In this document: piece after piece, positions 24,451-35,896 of the stretch | Layout: every line of letters starts with the position of its first letter | Numbering within the stretch: position 1 is the stretch's first letter | Assembly (NCBI GenBank): GCA_021234155.1 | Contig: JAJEKV010000091.1 | Location: 1 to 64,000, forward strand | DNA: 64,000 nt | Origin: Isoetes taiwanensis | Lineage: Eukaryota > Streptophyta > Lycopodiopsida > Isoetales > Isoetaceae | Reading direction: 5' to 3' | Notes under the pieces: generated by a model | What the model was told of the DNA's origin: nothing | Seen by the model: the letters and a program-made list of their open reading frames with translations, nothing else | Databases searched by the model: none | Translations under genes and position numbers: made by a program

Positions 24451-27400
24451 ATCATAAAGTCTTTGTAAAAAGCAAAAAAAAAGATTTATATTACATGTCC
24501 ATAAAACCCTAAAACAAATTTGATGAATACCTTCTTGAAATTTGAAGGCGTCTTTCAAGAGCTTTCAGCCCATGGAATTTAGGACATGACCTTTGAAGTA
24601 ATCAATAGCTTTTTCTAAGGAACTAGATAAAAAGAAAAGTGGATGTCAATAGTTTATTTTAGAGATGGGAAGCAATGTTTACGTTGAATGGGCAAAGCGA
24701 TTTAAGCCTAAAATAGTTTTTTGCTTGAGATATATGCATGCCTGGTCTTTTTAGAAGATGGAAGATTGATATTTGTTTCCTAAAAAAAAAGGTCACATGT
24801 ACCCATGTCTTTTTCCTTTTCCTACTTTTTGGGAATTCTTCTTCTTAAGCCTTTGACAAGCAAAAAGAAAAAGTATTAACCCGATACTCCTTTCAATACC
24901 TCTTCTTGAAATTTGAAGCTTTGGATTCATATTTAGGACATGACCTTTGAAGTAATCAATTCTTTTTCTAAGGAACTTCAAAACATGGCATTTATTTTGA
25001 GATTCTTATTGCTACGATATTTGCAAGGATTTAAGCCTAAAATAGTTTGCTTGAGATAAAAATCAGCTCATCAAAGGTAGCTTAAAAATAAAATTGTAGC
25101 TCGTGGGAGGCACCTTTTCCGGCACTTAAGTCTAGGATGTTGGAAAATAACACGGATGTTTGATGAAGGGAAAAAAGCAAGATTGCAAATTAAGGACATT
25201 TGAGGAAGGAGATGTGAGGATTCAAAGAGCTTCAAATAAGCAATCATTGTTCGGGTATAAAAGTTTACTTTAAGAAAGTTTAAGAATTCTTCAATGTGTT
25301 GTTGCAAAATCTTGATGCTATAATGATATTCTTCCTATGGATTATTATAAAAATGACCTGAAGTTATGAAGAGCTTCGACTTAGGAATTTCATTCAAAGC
25401 AGATTATAAAAATTCTTAAACATTCCCTAAAATGGGATACCTTGAGATATTCTATATTTCACATGTAGTTTACTATACTTTTACCATATAATAATCATAT
25501 TTAGAACATGACGTTTGAAGAAGAAATCAATATTACTAAGCTTTTGCTCAATTTGACAAAAAAAAGCAAAGTTTGTTTATTTTGAGATGCTTAGACGAAT
25601 ACCAAGGACTTAATTGTAGAAAGACGATTTATAGCTTCAAGATTAAACATATATCTCATACGTTTTGTAGCAATTCTTTCTTTGGATAGGCGTTTCTTTC
25701 ACCTACAATTCCAAAAGCCATCAAAATATGAGATGTCACATGTTCGACCCATGTCTAAGCTGCGTTTAAGATGAATTCACATTAGGCAATGTGCACCATT
25801 TGACTAAAAAGATGAGACCCATTTCCATGGCATCAATATTTTTAGAAGACATGATACCTTAGATTGTTAAATTTGAAAGCTGAATGATTCTAATGGAATT
25901 TTGAACATGACCTTTGAAGTAATAAAATAAATTTTAAAAGGACATTTTGAACTAAAAAAGACCATTTAGGACACTGCATAACCAAAAGATGATTGCATGC
26001 ATATAAACATACAAGGAAGGATTTAAGTTTTAAAATTTTTGCTTCTAGATATATACATGCCTCATGCGTTTTTAGCTCGGTGGATACTATCCACCATTTC
26101 CTAAGCGAGAAAAGGTCACATGTTCGACCCATTCTCCGTTAAAAGCGTTTAGTTAATGGCATTCACATTAACGTCTTTGACAAGCAAAAAAAAAAAGTAT
26201 TACATGCGATACTCCACTCAATACCTTCTTGAAATTTGAAAGCTGGATTCATATTTAGGACATGACCTTTTGAGTAATCAATAGAATCATCAAGGAAACA
26301 ATAACCTTCCTTCCAAGGACTTCAAACCCGATCCACTTTGGTTATTTTGAGATTCTTATTGAGATATTGAAAAGGACTTAAGCCTAAAAGGTCATTTGCT
26401 TAAGGTTTCATCCTCTTCATCACTTGAAAGAAAGTCCTCTCATGTCTAAAAAAGCAATCAAATTGGATAGACGCCTTTGGTTTCAAGGGATGCGAAAAGG
26501 CAACCATGTTCGACCCTCAAGTTTTCAAGACTTATTTAAAAAAACATTTTATCATTATCGTCTTTGCAAAAAAAAAAGAATCAGGTTAGGAAGAATGTAT
26601 CCATCACTATAAGCTCAAAATACCTTCTGCAGGATGATATGTGTTTGAAATTTCAAAGACGGATTGAATGTTTAGGACATGACCTTTGAAGTAATCAATA
26701 GCTTTTCTAGGAACTTCATACGTTAAAGCTCAAGGATAGTTTTGGGAATGCCATTGTTCGCCATGAAGTTGTGTATGTTATGCCAATTGGCCTTTGCTTA
26801 AGATATCAAATCTCATGTAATCGTTTGATCCTTCATTCGATGGTTAGTTCATTTGTTCCTAAGCAAAAAGGTCAAATGTTTCTTCTCATATTTGTGTAAA
26901 TGTCTAACCCAGCGTTTAAAAAGAATTACAAAATAACGTCTTTGACAAGCAAAAAGAAAAGTTATTATATTTTGTTGGACGTTGTGTCCTTGCAACTTTT
27001 AAAATTTGCACATTAATTGGAGTAGATTCATATTTAGGACATGACCTTTGAAGTAATCAATAGCTTTTCAAGAAGGAAATTCATGCGGATAAGAAAAATT
27101 GTTATTTTGAGATTCTTATTGTCCTATTGTTGGAAGCTTGATTTAATTCCTAAATTGTTGTACTTTGTCTACCTTTGAGATATCATATCTTCTCATTTCT
27201 ATTTGTAGGTCACTGGATAGAAGCGGTTTGAAAAGTTTTCCTAAGTGAGATGGATCACATGTTTGACCCATGTCTATTAGCATTTTAAATTCATTCATTA
27301 ATGTCTTTGACAAGCAAAATGGAAATGGCTATTACATGTGATAGCATCTCCACTCAATACTATTTCTTGAAATTAGATGTATTCAATATCTCATGAAAAA

Positions 27401-28440
27401 TTTAGGACATGGGACTTTTAGATGGGGACTTATTTCCGGATATTCCAATTTCCTTTTAAAAGCTATCAAAGAAGATTATTTTGAGATTCTTATTCTATTA
27501 GGATTTAAGCCTAAAAGACTATTGGAAGATGAAATACATTCTCATCGTTTGTAGCTCAATGGATAGAGCTCCAACTTATTTCCTAAAAGTCAAGTCACAT
27601 TTTGCATTTTGTCAATGAGCAGCGTTTAAAGAGCATTCAAGTTCATTCTTTGACAAGTTAAAAATTAAAAGAGTATTAGATGCATTAGAAGCAATTATTA
27701 CCTTCTTGAAATTTGAAAGGAATGTGAGGATGTTAGGACATGACCTTTTAAGTAATTAATAGCTTTTTCAAGATTGAACTAATCAAGATATTAGAGATTT
27801 TAATTTTGTTGTTCTATTTTGCAAGGATTTAACCTAAACAATTTCATTAAGATATATGCATAAAAGGATGGTGTTTCATCATGGATCAAAGAGAATATGA
27901 TTTAATGCTGAAATTTCACTACCTTATTCTATGCCATGTCTCCAAAGCCTTTAAAAAGCCGTTTGATTTTTCTTTTTCAAATTGAAAAAATTTAACACTA
28001 GAATATTTCTTGAAGCCTTTGAAGGTGGTTTTTGAATTTAGAATTTCTTATCATGTTCAACAAAATCCATAGCCCATCTTTCATTAAAAATGCACATTAT
28101 GAACCTTTGATTTAGTATTTAATTAAAACACACAATTAACAACATCCAAGTACTTTAAGTGCTACTCTAATTAAAGGTGCAAAGTACTTTTAAAGGTAGC
28201 TATTGATAAAGGTGAAACACACACAATGAATAAGCTAACAACATCAAGTGCTTTTAAAGATAGCTCTAATTAAAGATGCAAAGTAATTTTAGATAAAGGT
28301 ACAACAGACACATAATGAATAAGTTGTCTACAGCCACACTAAATACGCAATAAATGCGATGTCTTCAAAAGGTTACATGGTGTTGTTAACACATCCATAG
28401 CCATAAGACACATCCATATACAAGCACCAATAGAGTGATA
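24451..28440. repeat. Degenerate satellite with unique patches
   Basis: Monomer pieces remain at roughly the expected spacing, but with heavy substitution and insertion. Patches such as 25,060-25,340 and 27,880-28,130 have little satellite content. No tRNA folds and no recognisable protein was seen. Minus-strand frames at 25,071-25,307 and 25,890-26,132 lack family motifs. Confidence 0.55.
28131..28330. repeat. Short tandem repeat, about 98-bp period
   Basis: Two diverged copies share CTCTAATTAAAG and TGCAAAGTA words and GATAAAGGT, with CAAG anchors at 28,147 and 28,245. A partial third copy (AATGAATAAG) follows. It is unrelated to the tRNA satellite. Confidence 0.6.
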
Positions 28441-28638
28441 ATATGAGATTTAGGACACCTTCTTGAACTTTGACATGGCTGGATTCATATTTAGGGACCC
28501 AAAATATTTTTGAAGTAATCAATATTTATTTTTTTCAAGGAACTTCATAATCAAAGCAGATTAGTTGTTAATTCTTTTACGATGATGCGCAAGGACTTAA
28601 GCCTAAAAGACTATGCTTAAGATATACACATATCTCAT

Positions 28639-28711
28639 GCGTTTGTAGCTCAGTGGATAGAGCGTCTGTTTCCTAAGTAGAAGGTCACATGTTCGACCCA
28701 TGTCTAACGCG
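28639..28711 (+). tRNA. tRNA-Arg-CCT: tRNA-Arg (CCU), near-identical
   Basis: C40 is T, giving a G30-U40 wobble in the anticodon stem. The rest equals the reference. B-type flank. Confidence 0.85.
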
Positions 28712-28956
28712 TTTAAAGAGAATTCACATTAACGTCTTTGACAAGCAAAAAGAAAAGAGTATTACATGCGATATTCCACTCAATACCTTCTTGAAATTTG
28801 AAAGCCTGGATTCGTATTTAGGACATGACCTTTGAAGTAATCAATAGCTTTTTCTAAGGAACTTCATAACCAAACAGATTATTTTGAGATTCTTATTACG
28901 ATGACTGCAAGGATTTAAGCCTAAAATAGTTTGCTTGAGATATACGCATGCCTCAT

Positions 28957-29029
28957 GCGTTTGTAGCTCAGTGGATAGAGCGTCTATTTTCTAAGCAGAA
29001 GGTCACATGTTCGACCCATGTCTAATGCG
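28957..29029 (+). tRNA. tRNA-Arg copy with anticodon UCU
   Basis: The anticodon loop reads TTTCTAA, so position 34 is T and the anticodon is TCT (Arg, AGA) instead of CCT. G30 is A, leaving an A30-C40 mismatch. C70 is T. D and T arms and both promoter boxes are intact. It may be a damaged copy rather than a working isoacceptor. Confidence 0.55.
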
Positions 29030-29274
29030 TTTAAAGAGAATTCACATTAATGTCTTTGACAAGCAAAAAGAAAAGATTATTACATGCGATACTCCACTCA
29101 ATACCTTCTTGAAATTTGAAAGCCTGGATTCGTATTTAGGACATGACCTTTGAAGTAATCAATAGCTTTTTCCAAGGAACTTCATAACCAAACATATTAT
29201 TTTGAGATTCTTATTACGATGACTGCAAGGATTTAAGCCTAAAATAGTTTGCTTGAGATATATGCATGCCTCAT

Positions 29275-29347
29275 GCGTTTGTAGCTCAGTGGATAGAGCG
29301 TCTGTTTCCTAAGCAGAAGGTCACATGTTCGACCCATGTCTAACGCG
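29275..29347 (+). tRNA. tRNA-Arg-CCT: tRNA-Arg (CCU), intact
   Basis: Letter-identical to the reference tRNA; A-type flank. Only 97 bases separate its end from the next tRNA. Confidence 0.92.
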
Positions 29348-29444
29348 TTTAAAGAGCATTCAAGTTAATGTCTTTGACAACCAAGACGATGACTGCAAGG
29401 ACTTAAGCCTAAAAGACTATGCTTAAGATATACACATATCTCAT

Positions 29445-29517
29445 GCGTTTGTAGCTCAGTGGATAGAGCGTCTGTTTCCTAAGCAGAAGGTCACATGTTC
29501 GACCCATGTCTAATGTT
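29445..29517 (+). tRNA. tRNA-Arg-CCT: tRNA-Arg (CCU), truncated acceptor, short unit
   Basis: Matches the reference through the T arm, but the 3' end reads CTAATGTTTAA, lacking the CG before TTTAA. The first pair would be G-U. B-type flank. The unit lacks most of the spacer, with the same junction as at 21,307. Confidence 0.65.
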
Positions 29518-29760
29518 TAAAGAGAATTCACATTAACGTCTTTGACAAGCAAAAAGAAAAGAGTATTACATGCGATACTCCACTCAATACCTTCTTGAAA
29601 TTTGAAAGCCTGGATTCGTATTTAGGACATGACCTTTGAAGTAATCAATAGCTTTTTCTAAGGAACTTCATAACCAAACAGATTATTTTGAGATTCTTAT
29701 TACGATGACTGCAAGGATTTAAGCCTAAAATAGTATGCTTGAGATATATGCATGCCTTAT

Positions 29761-29833
29761 GCGTTTGTAGCTCAGTGGATAGAGCGTCTGTTTCCTAAGC
29801 AGAAGGTCACATGTTCGACCCATGTCTAACGCG
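29761..29833 (+). tRNA. tRNA-Arg-CCT: tRNA-Arg (CCU), intact
   Basis: Letter-identical to the reference tRNA. It is the last copy before the retrotransposon, which starts 77 bases downstream. Confidence 0.92.
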
Positions 29834-29904
29834 TTTAAAGAGAATTCACATTAACGTCTTTGACAAGCAAAAAGAAAAGAGTATTACATGCGATACTCCA
29901 CTCA

Positions 29905-29909
29905 ATACC
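29905..29909. repeat. Target-site duplication, left (ATACC)
   Basis: ATACC is the last satellite sequence before TGTTGAGG. The same five bases follow the other LTR at 41805-41809, where the monomer resumes with TTCTTG. A 5-bp duplication is normal for LTR retrotransposon insertion. Confidence 0.75.
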
Positions 29910-32271
29910 TGTTGAGGGTATTCCTGGCAATCCCTCAACTGGAATGGTCTAGGACCTCCAGGTTGCTTTAGGCAACCACTCTATGCTCAAAATTTGCAGA
30001 AACTACCTTCAAAAAATCTGTTAGAACCAGCTTCCCAAATTGGAAGAAAATGCACAGTGCTAACTTTTAGATTCTGAGCAATATAAGTTGAATTTGTTTT
30101 TGAAATCAATGCAATAGTATACTAGACAATTGACGTGATATATGTGCAAAATATATCCTGAAGTCAGATATCATTTGGTACTTTAAAATCACACAACTGA
30201 CTAGATCAGAATTTGGTCAATGCCCTCGGCAGAGAGCTCCTTTTTGCAGAATTCTCTAGGAATATCTTTTTTGAATGAAACCACCTGGAAAGGTGTTAAA
30301 AGGTCTAAAGGGTTACGTGCAAACACTAATAATCGAGAAATAAAGATATTTTGGAACTATGGGGTTTTATGAACCGACGTGACCGTGGTCTTTTGCAACA
30401 GAGAATGCTTTTTTTCAAATTTTATCGATATTTAAGTAGGAAATCTATGTAAAAGGAACAGTAGAGATATCCTAAATCAACCCTTGCTATTAAAGCCACT
30501 AGAGCTTCAGGAGTTCAACTATAGAGTGTGCAATGGTGCAGTTAAAGTGATGAGAAACGGAATTGCATTATGATGAGCAGAATTTTTTTCTTTATTAACC
30601 ATAGAATAGTGTTGATTGATATGCATACTAGTTGAAGGAAACAAAATAAGCTATTTTTTGAATTTTCTTTAGTCTTTATGCAATATAGAAGCTATTTCAG
30701 AGCTATTTTTTGGAACTTCAACAATTTTCAAAGGGAAAGATATTACCAAATTGGATTTTCATTCACTTGATATATCAAATTGGAGGAATCACATCATTTT
30801 CGATGCCCACAGTTAATGAGCAAAGCATATTTCCGAAAAACGGACAGGTTTATGGTCAGCTTTACTGATCAACGATCAATTTGAACAGCAAGGAGGGTCG
30901 AATCCGCAGCAGGAGATCGCTTTTGCATGTACTTCACACCAGCAGTCTTCAATTTAGCGTAAAAGCCCCTGGATTTTCGCATAGAGATTTGCCCTCTTTA
31001 AAAAGGCCATTACATTTGCAATTCTTGAATTTCTGGCGGATCCTTTGTCTTTTTTAGCTTCGATTTGGTTTTCTTGAAGTTGCGAGGTGGATTCGGAAGG
31101 TAATGATGCGAATTTGTGGTCGGATCTCGCCAAAAATTCCGTTTCTTGGTTGGCAAAAATTTTAAGGGTTCTTGCTTTCTTCAGTGGATATATCCCACAC
31201 ATGCCAAGAGCAAAAAGTTAAACAAGGATATAAATACTGATTAAAGCCGTTTTCACCGACGTGGTCTCTCCCCACCCGGCGTCATTTCGTGTTTTCGACT
31301 GCACGCCGGGGAGGGGCCACGCCACTTGGCGGAAAATGAGAGGGTAGATAGATGGGGGGGTAGATGTAGGTAGGTTTTGCCATTTTTTCCAAGAAGGCAC
31401 GTTTCCCAAGAAGTAGCTTAAGGAGGTCCAAATAGACTCAATTTGAAAATTTTTTTGTGCCGGTGGCATATTTTCACAAGGGCTACAAGTGGTTTTGTCA
31501 AAAGATGATTTGGAGCACTTTGATTTTTTGTCAAAAGAGTGAAGGGGGTGACTAGGCATGAATTTTGGTGAGGTGGCAAATGTGCGCTGATGATGTGGTA
31601 CCATTGGATGACAAAAACTCTTCCCTAGTCAAAATGTTTTAATGAGGTGGATATGGAATGAAAATGATGTGGATTGACACGTGTGTAATGAATGGTGATG
31701 TGGACTTGTGAGTGATGATGTGGGCAAAAAAAAATTCCCTTTGCCAACTAGACATAGGTGACAACCTCTTGAATAGCCACCTTTCCTCAACCTAGTGATC
31801 ATTTTAACCCTAGGTCTTTGAAGTGAGAGAATGTAGGGTAATGCCTCAACATTTTTTAGTTTCTTTTGGTAAACTTATGAATGTATGGATGGATCATGAG
31901 TGTGTGGGTCATTTTGACTAGGGAAAGGTGAATTGACAATCCCAAAGTATGGTATGATGAAATATAGATGTATGGGTAATGATAGTATGAAGTGTAGAGA
32001 TGACAAGAAATAGGAAGGTGGAATATGAGTCAAATGGCAATTAAAATGGGAAATTGGCTAGGCAAAACTCTTACAACATCAAGAATCCAAACTTCAAATG
32101 CTCAAATCATGAAATAGACTTCATACCATGCTCATGTCTTGCAATTCTTCAACAAGTGACTTCAAATCTTGTAGGAGTGATCTCTAGCACCTTGGATGAT
32201 AATCAAAAACCTTGTCCATCCTCCAATTTTGAGATAACCAAGTGAATGTCCTTCTTTGGTTCTTCTAAACA
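29910..32271 (-). repeat. LTR, left (3' LTR of the element)
   Basis: Begins TGTTGAGGG on the plus strand and ends near TTCTAAACA, giving TG...CA ends. It aligns along its length with 39488-41804; by eye, differences are mostly small indels at CG, CAG or CTG sites. Open frames inside it (for example minus 31,218-31,604) have no recognisable domain and are taken as non-coding. Confidence 0.88.
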
Positions 32272-32286
32272 TTTGTTCCTTTTGCT
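32272..32286 (-). other. Possible polypurine tract
   Basis: On the minus strand AGCAAAAGGAACAAA abuts the TG of the left (3') LTR. This is where the plus-strand primer of an LTR retrotransposon should lie. The purine run is interrupted by two C. Confidence 0.45.
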
Positions 32287-33369
32287 GTTTGACTGAGTCT
32301 TCAAGTGCTTCTGAAAGCCAATGGTCTTCATATTTCCTCATGCATTCAATGAGCCAAATGTTAGATATGTCTAGGGCTCTTCTATGCTGCCATGAGTGGC
32401 AGCATCATGCAAAAAAAAAGAGGGAGACTGGTTTGCCAGACCCCTGATGACTTCAAAGTGCAGAAGATTGCCATGATGAAAAAAATGAATGGCAATGTGG
32501 ATATGATGCATATGTTTGAGAAACAGAGTTCTTCATGGAGATCAGGCCAGACATGGAGCAGATGATGATGAATGATATTGAGGGTGAACCTGCATACAGT
32601 ATGTAAAAGCATGTTAGCTGAGTGTGCTTGCTGGGTGGTAAAGATGATGGCAGCACACATATGTGAAGTGAAGAGAATGAATGAGCAAATGGAGCAAATG
32701 AGTCAAGGATGAACCTGCACCTGCATACAGTATATAACAAACATGTTAGCTGAGTGTGCTTGCTGGATGGTGAGGATGATAGCAGCACACATATGTGAGG
32801 TGAAGATAATGGATGAGCAGATGAAACGAATGATTCAAGGATGATCCTGCTCATGCATACAGTACATAAAAACATGTTAGATGAGTGTGTTTACTGGGTG
32901 GTGAAGATGATAGCAGCACACATATGTGAGGTGAAGATAATGGAGAGTGAAAAGATGAAATGAATGATGTATGGCTAGTAGGATGTTCCTGCATGGAAAC
33001 TTAATTAATCATTAGCACCACATACCTGTCCTTCAAGAATCGTCTAGCTCATGGGATAGTTATCTCTGCAAAAGGTTATGACAACAAGGTGCAATCCTAC
33101 AACTTACTTATCTTAACTTGAAAATTTAACTTCTCATGACATACTTCACACATTCTTTATATTTTTTAAGACTTATAAATAATTCAAGCTCTAACTTACT
33201 AATCTTCAGGACAATTTATATCTAATGCAATGCAACTTGTTTTTTGTCTTTTGAAATATTTCATGACTCTGTTTCTACTCTAATAACTCATACTCTAAAT
33301 ATAGCTATTAATTCTTATTCAAACAAACTAAGGGCAACATGTTGTTGCCAATTACCTCTTCAAAAGAGA
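32287..33369 (-). other. 3' untranslated region of the retrotransposon
   Basis: About 1.1 kb between the end of pol and the 3' LTR. It holds a 131-bp tandem repeat (32,580-32,960) and otherwise nothing recognisable. Open frames on both strands here arise from the repeat. Confidence 0.6.
32580..32960. repeat. 131-bp tandem repeat, about three copies
   Basis: The anchor GCATACAG lies at 32592, 32723 and 32855, a period of 131-132 bp. Each copy also carries CATGTTAG, GAGTGTG and AGCAGCACACATATGTGA. The last copy is followed by a decayed partial one ending near 32,990. Confidence 0.88.
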
Positions 33370-33379
33370 ATATTGATAG

Positions 33380-33593
33380 GATTTGGTAAGACCCTCCCTT
33401 CTCGATATGGACCTCGGCCGGAAGAATCACGGCCTCATTGTTTGCGCAACCTCAAAAGGACCTTCCCAGTATTACTCTTCAAATTTTTTGGCACAATCCT
33501 CTTTTGCTTTATTCCATTTTAAAACCAATTCCCCATCTCTCAATGTACCTTGTAATTTATATGCAGCCTTGAATGCGCGGATCTTTGGCTTTT
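33380..33593 (-). pseudogene. Integrase C-terminal region remnant
   Basis: On the minus strand, downstream of the integrase core, a frame reads YWEGPFEVAQ (33,431-33,471). This matches the WxGPF form of the GPY/F module at the end of Ty3-type integrases. Stop codons flank it closely, so it is broken as written. Confidence 0.6.
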
Positions 33594-34139
33594 TTAATAA
33601 TATTGCATTTCGACTTCATCATGTACGTGCTCTTCCAATTGCATAAGTCGTATACATCTTTCTTTGAGTGCTTCCTCCATTTCCAAATTTAGTTTCAAAG
33701 CCATTCTCAGGGATGGAAGTTCTAATTCTATTGGGACAATAGATTCTACTCCATAAACCAGGCTAAAAGGTGTATGCTTGGTTGAGATTTTGGTGGTAAC
33801 TCTATAAGCCCATAAAGCATCATGTAACTTCATGTGCCAATCTTTTTTTGAAACACTAATAGTCTTCTTGAGAATAGTCTTGAGCACTTTGTTTGTAGAT
33901 TCTGCTTGGCCATTACCTTGAGGATAATAAGACGAGCTCTTGGAGTGTCTCACTTTGAGAGTTGCTAGCAATGTGGCTATGACATCGTTTAAAAACTGAC
34001 TACCTCTATCAGATATGAGTTTGAAAGGTATGCCAAACCTGGCACAAATATTCTCATGGATAAATCTAGCAGTGGTATATGCATTGGCTTGTCTCGGGGA
34101 AGACTTCAGCCCATTTTGTAAAGTAATCGGTGGCCACAA
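33594..34139 (-). pseudogene. Integrase catalytic core (DD35E)
   Basis: A 181-codon open frame with the second half of a retroviral-type integrase core, the domain that joins element DNA to the target. Visible are ISDRGSQF with the second catalytic Asp at residue 44 and PQGNGQAE with the catalytic Glu at residue 80, exactly 35 residues apart. WAYR (plant Ty3 elements usually have this) and TPFSLVYG follow. The first catalytic Asp lies upstream beyond a frame break. It is separated from the zinc-binding part at 34,190-34,477 by a frame change. Confidence 0.9.
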
Positions 34140-34189
34140 GGATGTACCGATGTTAAGAGAAGAAGAAGGTGGATTCAGGTCCTATAAAA

Positions 34190-34477
34190 TCAAGCCCCAG
34201 TGCGGAAGGGTCTGGGGAAGTTATGGCGATTAATCGCAACCGGGTGAAGAATCTTTACGCCAAAAAACGACATTTTTATGGCGATTTTTGATTGTCTCAT
34301 AACATCCTTGAAAAGAGTTGGCCAATAATAACCAGACCTCAAAATCTTCTTTTCTTTGTGGTATCTGGCAAAGTGTCCACCACATACCCCTTCATGGCAT
34401 GCTTCTACCACTAATCTAGCTTCTTCTTTGTCAACACACCTTAGAATGATGCCTTCCTTGTCATACCTGCATAACAC
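34190..34477 (-). pseudogene. Integrase N-terminal zinc-binding region
   Basis: A 95-codon frame containing HEGVCGGHFARYHKEKK and SGYYWPTLFKDV, the H-x-H half and the YYWP motif of the integrase HHCC domain. The expected CxxC pair does not follow; the frame runs into unrelated residues, which indicates a frameshift near 34,270. Confidence 0.8.
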
Positions 34478-34499
34478 ATTTCCAATTAGTCTATACTTG

Positions 34500-34916
34500 T
34501 TGCATTTTTCTTTGAACCTTCTTTTTTGCTAGAGTTGAGCCCTTACGGTATTTCATTCAGCTCCAGAAACCTTCTTATCTCTTCTTGCCAATCTGCCTCC
34601 TGCACAAGATTTACATCTGCATCTGCATCTTCTTGAATATCATTAGCCAAACCTTCTTCATCTTCCTGTTCGAACAAGATATTAGTCAAGTATGAACTAG
34701 GATCATTAACTAAAGTGATCACTTTGACAACAATATCATAAGTTTTGAATTTTGCAAGCCCATCTACATATCTTAGCCTTAGGTCGCTTCTTTGAGAACA
34801 TCAAGGATAAAGGATTTTGTTTCATGTACACTTGAGTATGGCTCTTTTGAATGAGATGTCCCTGTCTATCAATCAAGAACATAAATTTCACTGACTTTTT
34901 TCAAGTCTTGGATATC
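34500..34916 (-). pseudogene. Decayed pol segment between RNase H and integrase
   Basis: Minus-strand sequence with broken frames; one piece is very acidic (QEDEEGLAND). Its position matches the end of the usual Ty3 RNase H and the linker to integrase. No catalytic motif can be read. Confidence 0.45.
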
Positions 34917-35123
34917 TCATTTCTTGTTGTTAGACCAAATTTTGCTGGCAAAAGTTACCACCTCTTCTTCTTGCAGCAAAACTAATCCTACAGCTCTTTT
35001 GGTTATACTGATATAAGCCTCAAAGGATTTGGATGTATCAGGAGGTTTAAGTAATGCAGAATTGGAGATGGCTTGTATAATATTATCAAAAGCAAGCTGG
35101 CATGTCTGAGTCCATTCAACCAT
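34917..35123 (-). pseudogene. Start of the usual Ty3 RNase H / connection
   Basis: A 68-codon frame reading W..TCQLAFDNI followed by KSFEAYISITKRAVGLVLLQ. This is the form seen where Ty3 reverse transcriptase passes into its own RNase H. The typical aspartate of D-A-S is not visible. It is frameshifted relative to the reverse transcriptase. This RNase H is separate from the one at 36,240-36,813. Confidence 0.75.
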
Positions 35124-35125
35124 AA

Positions 35126-35872
35126 TTAACTTGCTCTCATGTTTGGTATACTTGCCAACCTTGGTGAGATCAGATATAGGAGCCCGCAGATATTAGAGAA
35201 ATGTGGGATATACATCCTCAGAAAACTTACCATCCCCAAAAAACTTTTTACTTCCCTAACAGTTTTAGGTGGTGCTAGTTTTTTCAGGGCATCCACCTTA
35301 CTTTCAGCTACTTGAATCCCTTTGGAAGATACTTCATGGCCTAGCAATCCTCCCTTGGAGCAGAGAAACACGCATTTTTTGGGATTCAAACTCACACCTC
35401 CTTTTCTGCACATAACACATATTTTAGTTAGATAGTTAAAATGATCCCTTAAGGCTGATCCCAAGCAAAGATCATCAAGAAAAACCCTGAATGCAGTTGA
35501 AGGCATGTCCTTGAATATAGCGTCCATTGTTCTTTGAAAAGTTGCTGGAGCATTCATCAAACCAAAAGGCATTCTTTTCATGGCAAAAGTTCCCCATGGT
35601 GTAATGAAAGCTGTCTTTGGCTGGTCTTCTAGCTTGACAGAGATCTGATTAAACCCTGAGAATCCATCTAAGAAAGAGTAGATCTCCTTCCCTGCAACTG
35701 CATGTAAAACTTCTTCCAAAAAAGGCAAAGGATAGCAATCTTTAACAGTGGCTTTATTCAAATCCCTATAGTCAATGCAGATTCTAATAGTTTTGTTTTT
35801 TTTTTCAACAGGCACAATGCATGACAACCATTCTGGATTTGATATCTCAGTGATCACACCTGCATCTTTCAT
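35126..35872 (-). pseudogene. Reverse transcriptase of the retrotransposon
   Basis: A 248-codon frame covers the reverse transcriptase core that copies element RNA to DNA. Motifs: IDYRDLNKAT (residues 33-42), SFLDGFSGFNQI with Asp69, PFGLMNAPATFQ (102-113) and FLDDL (131-135), the catalytic Asp pair with Phe in place of the usual Tyr. These are followed by GH..S.KGI and VKSFLGMVSF, typical of Ty3 elements. It is in the same frame as the 35,897-36,277 segment but separated from it by one TGA stop at 35,897-35,899. Confidence 0.93.
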
Positions 35873-35896
35873 TCTAAGTAATTCTTCTCGATTAAG

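Larger units (their letters stand above)
28441..29909 (+). repeat. tRNA-Arg satellite array up to the retrotransposon
   Basis: About five good monomers, with tRNA segments at 28639, 28957, 29275, 29445 and 29761. The unit between 29275 and 29445 is only 170 bp because of a spacer deletion. The block ends in CTCAATACC, where the LTR element begins. Confidence 0.9.

Noticed and set aside
31224-31240. TATAAATA-like word in the LTR as promoter
   Set aside because: TATAAATAC is on the plus strand while the element reads on the minus strand. The minus reading (TATTTATA) is too weak to call a promoter.
30954-31604. Open frames inside the left LTR (minus 30,954-31,202 and 31,218-31,604)
   Set aside because: The matching right LTR region has these frames in different form or broken, and no domain is recognisable. 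LTRs are normally non-coding.
32382-32875. Minus-strand frames of 92 and 140 codons in the 3' region of the element
   Set aside because: They translate the 131-bp tandem repeat. The repeated peptide follows the DNA repeat and has no known fold.
33383-33646. Plus-strand frames over the integrase region (33,244-33,646, 34,015-34,233)
   Set aside because: They are antisense to clear integrase motifs on the minus strand.
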